Assembly: GCA_937928195.1 (NCBI GenBank)
Contig: CALEYZ010000135.1
Span: 1 to 8,715 of the forward strand
Direction: 5' to 3'
DNA length: 8,715 nt
Source: an uncultured Limnohabitans sp.
GTDB taxonomy: Bacteria; Pseudomonadota; Gammaproteobacteria; Burkholderiales; Burkholderiaceae_C
This document shows positions 6,396 through 8,715 of this stretch, piece by piece. A model generated the notes under the pieces. The model worked only from the letters and a program-made list of their open reading frames with translations. It was not told the DNA's origin and searched no databases. Every line of letters begins with the position of its first letter. Position 1 is the stretch's first letter. A program made the position numbers and the translations under genes.

Positions 6396-7681
6396 CACGC
6401 TGTCTCCCGACGTTTAATTTCTTTTTCAATGTCGATCTGGATGTCACTCCACTCGATCAGGAAGTGGCGACGGGCTGCTTCAAACAGGCCCAGGCCCGTG
6501 AGCATGACAAAAATCGAGCCCACCCAGCTGTCAACGCCCTTGGCATTCAGCGTCACGCCCATGAATTTCAATGTGTCACCCAAGGCAGAGTTGAGTTGCA
6601 AGTGGTACACCATTTCGATCATGGCGCCGGCACCGATCAGTGCCACAAAGGCGGTGGCAAACAAGCCCAGGTAACTCACCCAGATTTGTTTGAGTTTGCC
6701 AAACGAAGCTACACGCAAGTTCATCATGATGAGGCTGGCAATACCTCCCGGTGCATACATCACCATGAACAGAAACAGCAAGCCCAAATACAGCAACCAC
6801 GCTTTGGTCAGCTCAGACAACAACACAAAGGCCAGAACCATCAAGATACCGCCGATGATGGGGCCAAAGAAGAACGTGGCGCCGCCCAAGAAAGTAAACA
6901 ACAGGTAACCGCCAGAACGTCCGGCACCAACCACCTCAGCGGTCACAATTTCAAAGTTCAGGGCACCGAGTCCGCCAGAGATGCCGGCAAAGAAACCTGC
7001 AATGATGAATGCAAAATACCGCACACGCTGCGTGTTGTAGCCAATGAATTCAACGCGTTCTGGGTTGTCGCGAACGGCATTCAAAATGCGCCCCAAAGGC
7101 GTCTGGGTAAAGGCATACATGAGCGCCACACACACAAAGGTGTAGATGGCAATCAAATAGTAGATTTGTGTTTGAGGGCCAAAGGTAATGCCCATGAAGG
7201 CTTGACCTGCAACCCTGTTGCCAGAAATGCCCGCTTCGCCGCCAAAGAATTCAGAGAACATCAAGGACATGGCAAAAACCAGTTCAGCAACACCCAGAGT
7301 GATCATGGAGAACGGCGTCCCTGCTTTTTTGGTGGTGACATAGCCCAGCAACACAGCAAAGCCAATGCCTGCCAAGCCACCCACGAGTGGGATTAAACTG
7401 ACGGGGATATTGGACTGGCCGGCACTGACGGCATTCAGCGCATGAATGGCCACAAAGGAGCCAAGCCCCGTGTAGACCGCATGACCGAAACTCAACATGC
7501 CACCCTGCCCCAACAAAATGTTGTAAGAGAGACAAGCGATGATGGCAATGCCCATTTGGGCCAACATGGTGCCGGACAAACTGCTGGTGAAAACCAAAGG
7601 TGCGCAAACAAGCACGATGGCAAACAGACTCCAGATGACCCATCGGCCAACGTTGTAAGGTTTGAATTTATAGGTACTCAT
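6395..7681 (-). CDS. livM: Branched-chain amino acid type ABC transporter permease LivM
   Basis: This is the second membrane subunit of the importer, expected to form the translocation path with LivH. It has 428 residues, many in hydrophobic helices. Family hallmarks are LLGQGGMLSFGHA (56-68), the ATPase-contact loop PLGRILNAVRDNPERVEFIG (195-214), FFAGISGGLGAL (230-241), the GGATFFFGPIIGG stretch (266-278) and MYAPGGI (308-314), where most family members end soon after. Here about 115 more residues follow, with hydrophobic segments near 334-358 and 385-400 and a charged tail (409-428) rich in Asp, Glu, Lys and Arg. The ATG at 7681 is chosen because AAGGA lies 7 bases upstream; a GTG one codon earlier (7684) is only 4 bases from it. 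The start lies 4 bases after the livH stop and the stop overlaps livG. Confidence 0.93.
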   Translation of the reverse strand: MSTYKFKPYNVGRWVIWSLFAIVLVCAPLVFTSSLSGTMLAQMGIAIIACLSYNILLGQGGMLSFGHAVYTGLGSFVAIHALNAVSAGQSNIPVSLIPLVGGLAGIGFAVLLGYVTTKKAGTPFSMITLGVAELVFAMSLMFSEFFGGEAGISGNRVAGQAFMGITFGPQTQIYYLIAIYTFVCVALMYAFTQTPLGRILNAVRDNPERVEFIGYNTQRVRYFAFIIAGFFAGISGGLGALNFEIVTAEVVGAGRSGGYLLFTFLGGATFFFGPIIGGILMVLAFVLLSELTKAWLLYLGLLFLFMVMYAPGGIASLIMMNLRVASFGKLKQIWVSYLGLFATAFVALIGAGAMIEMVYHLQLNSALGDTLKFMGVTLNAKGVDSWVGSIFVMLTGLGLFEAARRHFLIEWSDIQIDIEKEIKRRETA

Positions 7682-7685
7682 CACA

Positions 7686-8715
7686 TCATCCTTCGCGGGT
7701 ACCCAAAAGTCCCTTCGGACGGAAAATCAAAATCAAGACCAAGAACAAGTAAGGCAAGATAGGCGCCACTTGAGATACGGTCAGCTTTAAAACGGAATTG
7801 TTGACCAGGGCATCCGACAAAGTGAACCCCATGTTCTTGGCGACACTGATGACCGAGTAATCGAATGCAATGGCAAAAGTTTGAATCACGCCGATCAAAA
7901 CAGAGGCCAAAAAGGCACCCGAGAGTGAACCCATCCCGCCCACCACTACCACCACAAAAATGACCGAGCCCACGGTCGCCGCCATGGCAGGCTCTGTCAC
8001 GAAAGTACTGCCGCCAATGACACCCGCCAGACCTGCAAGGCCTGTACCGGCGCCGAAGACCATCATGAACACACGAGGCACATTGTGTCCCAGTGATTCG
8101 ACAGTTTCTGGATGCGTGAGGGCCGCCTGAATGACCAAGCCAATCCGCGTTTTGGTCAGCAAAAGCCAGAGTGACAACAACATCAACAAGGCCACCAACA
8201 TCATGAAACCCCGCGTGGCAGGGAATGGTGTGCAAACCAAGCGAACAGCGGCATCGACCGTTGAACACATTTCTGCTGGGGCTGCTCCCCAAACAACTTG
8301 CAGCCCCTGGATGGAATGATTCACAAGGGTAAAGGCGGAACCTTTCAGCAAGTCGGGTGGTACAAACTCGACGGCTGTTCTGCCCCAAATGAGCTGAACC
8401 AGTTCGTAAACGATGTAAGACAAACCGAATGTCACCAGCAGTTCTGGGACATGGCCAAATTTATGAACTTTGCGCAATGTCAGCCGTTCAAAAATAACGC
8501 CAACACCGCCAACCAAAAAAGGCGCCACCAGCAAGGCTGGCCAGAAGCCAATCACGCTGGTAAGTGTGTAACCAAAATAAGCACCAATCATGTAGAAGGA
8601 TGCGTGAGCAAAATTCAAAACGCCCATCATGCTGAAAATCAGGGTTAAGCCTGAACTGAGCATGAATAACAACAACCCGTAGCTCAATCCATTGAGCATG
8701 GAGATGATGAAGAAC
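7686..8715 (-). CDS. livH: Branched-chain amino acid type ABC transporter permease LivH (5' end outside window)
   Basis: This is the first membrane subunit of the importer. At least 342 residues are encoded, with about eight hydrophobic segments. Seen: LNGLSYGLLLFMLSSGLTLIFS and GVLNFAHASFYMIGAYFGYT near the N-terminus, TRIGLVIQAALTHPETVESLG as the ATPase-contact loop, VVVVVGGMGSLSGAFLASVLIG, and the C-terminal IFRPKGLLG. An ATG exists at 8699, but the frame stays open upstream to the edge, encoding FFIIS, which matches the usual start of this family, and no Shine-Dalgarno precedes 8699; the true start is probably just beyond the window. The hydrophilic loop at about 108-163 (numbered from the 8699 Met) is long and has Cys145 and Cys156. 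The stop at 7686 lies four bases before livM. Confidence 0.92.
   Translation of the reverse strand, partial: FFIISMLNGLSYGLLLFMLSSGLTLIFSMMGVLNFAHASFYMIGAYFGYTLTSVIGFWPALLVAPFLVGGVGVIFERLTLRKVHKFGHVPELLVTFGLSYIVYELVQLIWGRTAVEFVPPDLLKGSAFTLVNHSIQGLQVVWGAAPAEMCSTVDAAVRLVCTPFPATRGFMMLVALLMLLSLWLLLTKTRIGLVIQAALTHPETVESLGHNVPRVFMMVFGAGTGLAGLAGVIGGSTFVTEPAMAATVGSVIFVVVVVGGMGSLSGAFLASVLIGVIQTFAIAFDYSVISVAKNMGFTLSDALVNNSVLKLTVSQVAPILPYLFLVLILIFRPKGLLGTREG

Noticed and set aside
6464..7396. A 310-codon open frame on the plus strand opposite livM
   Set aside because: The product is rich in Gln, His and Lys, the complement of a hydrophobic membrane protein gene; there is no domain and livM is clearly real.

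Overview
The window reads as ordinary chromosomal DNA of a betaproteobacterium. The protein sequences look most like those of Burkholderiales, probably Comamonadaceae; this placement rests on protein resemblance and moderate GC, not on any search. All seven genes lie on the minus strand, so transcription runs from high to low coordinates. No RNA genes, mobile elements, CRISPR arrays or recent insertions are visible, and coding density is very high.

The upstream half (8715 down to 4928) is a four-gene branched-chain amino acid type (HAAT/Liv) ABC importer: permease LivH (5' end outside the window), permease LivM, ATPase LivG and ATPase LivF. The junctions are tight: a 4-base gap between livH and livM, a 1-base TGATG overlap between livM and livG, and a 1-base gap between livG and livF. 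The four are almost certainly cotranscribed. No periplasmic substrate-binding protein is in the window, so the cargo cannot be read from it.

A 136-base gap (4792-4927) follows, holding a perfect 28-bp palindrome (4821-4848) that ends 29 bases before the next start codon. It looks like the operator of a TetR-type regulator. Below it come a bifunctional enoyl-CoA hydratase/3-hydroxyacyl-CoA dehydrogenase (FadB-like), a thiolase 15 bases further on, a hairpin plus T-tract that looks like an intrinsic terminator, and then a large-type acyl-CoA dehydrogenase cut by the window edge just after its presumed catalytic glutamate.

The three enzymes cover all four steps of a beta-oxidation turn: dehydrogenation, hydration, second oxidation and thiolysis. 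The neighbouring importer suggests uptake of a carboxylic acid that is later degraded as its CoA ester, but this is inference from proximity; no acyl-CoA ligase or binding protein is present. The points most worth a second look are the palindrome, the paired departures from ABC ATPase consensus (LivF Walker A Lys to Arg, LivG LTYAEQ signature), which would fall in the same composite ATP site, and the terminator just before the acyl-CoA dehydrogenase. I see no clear sign of an undescribed system.
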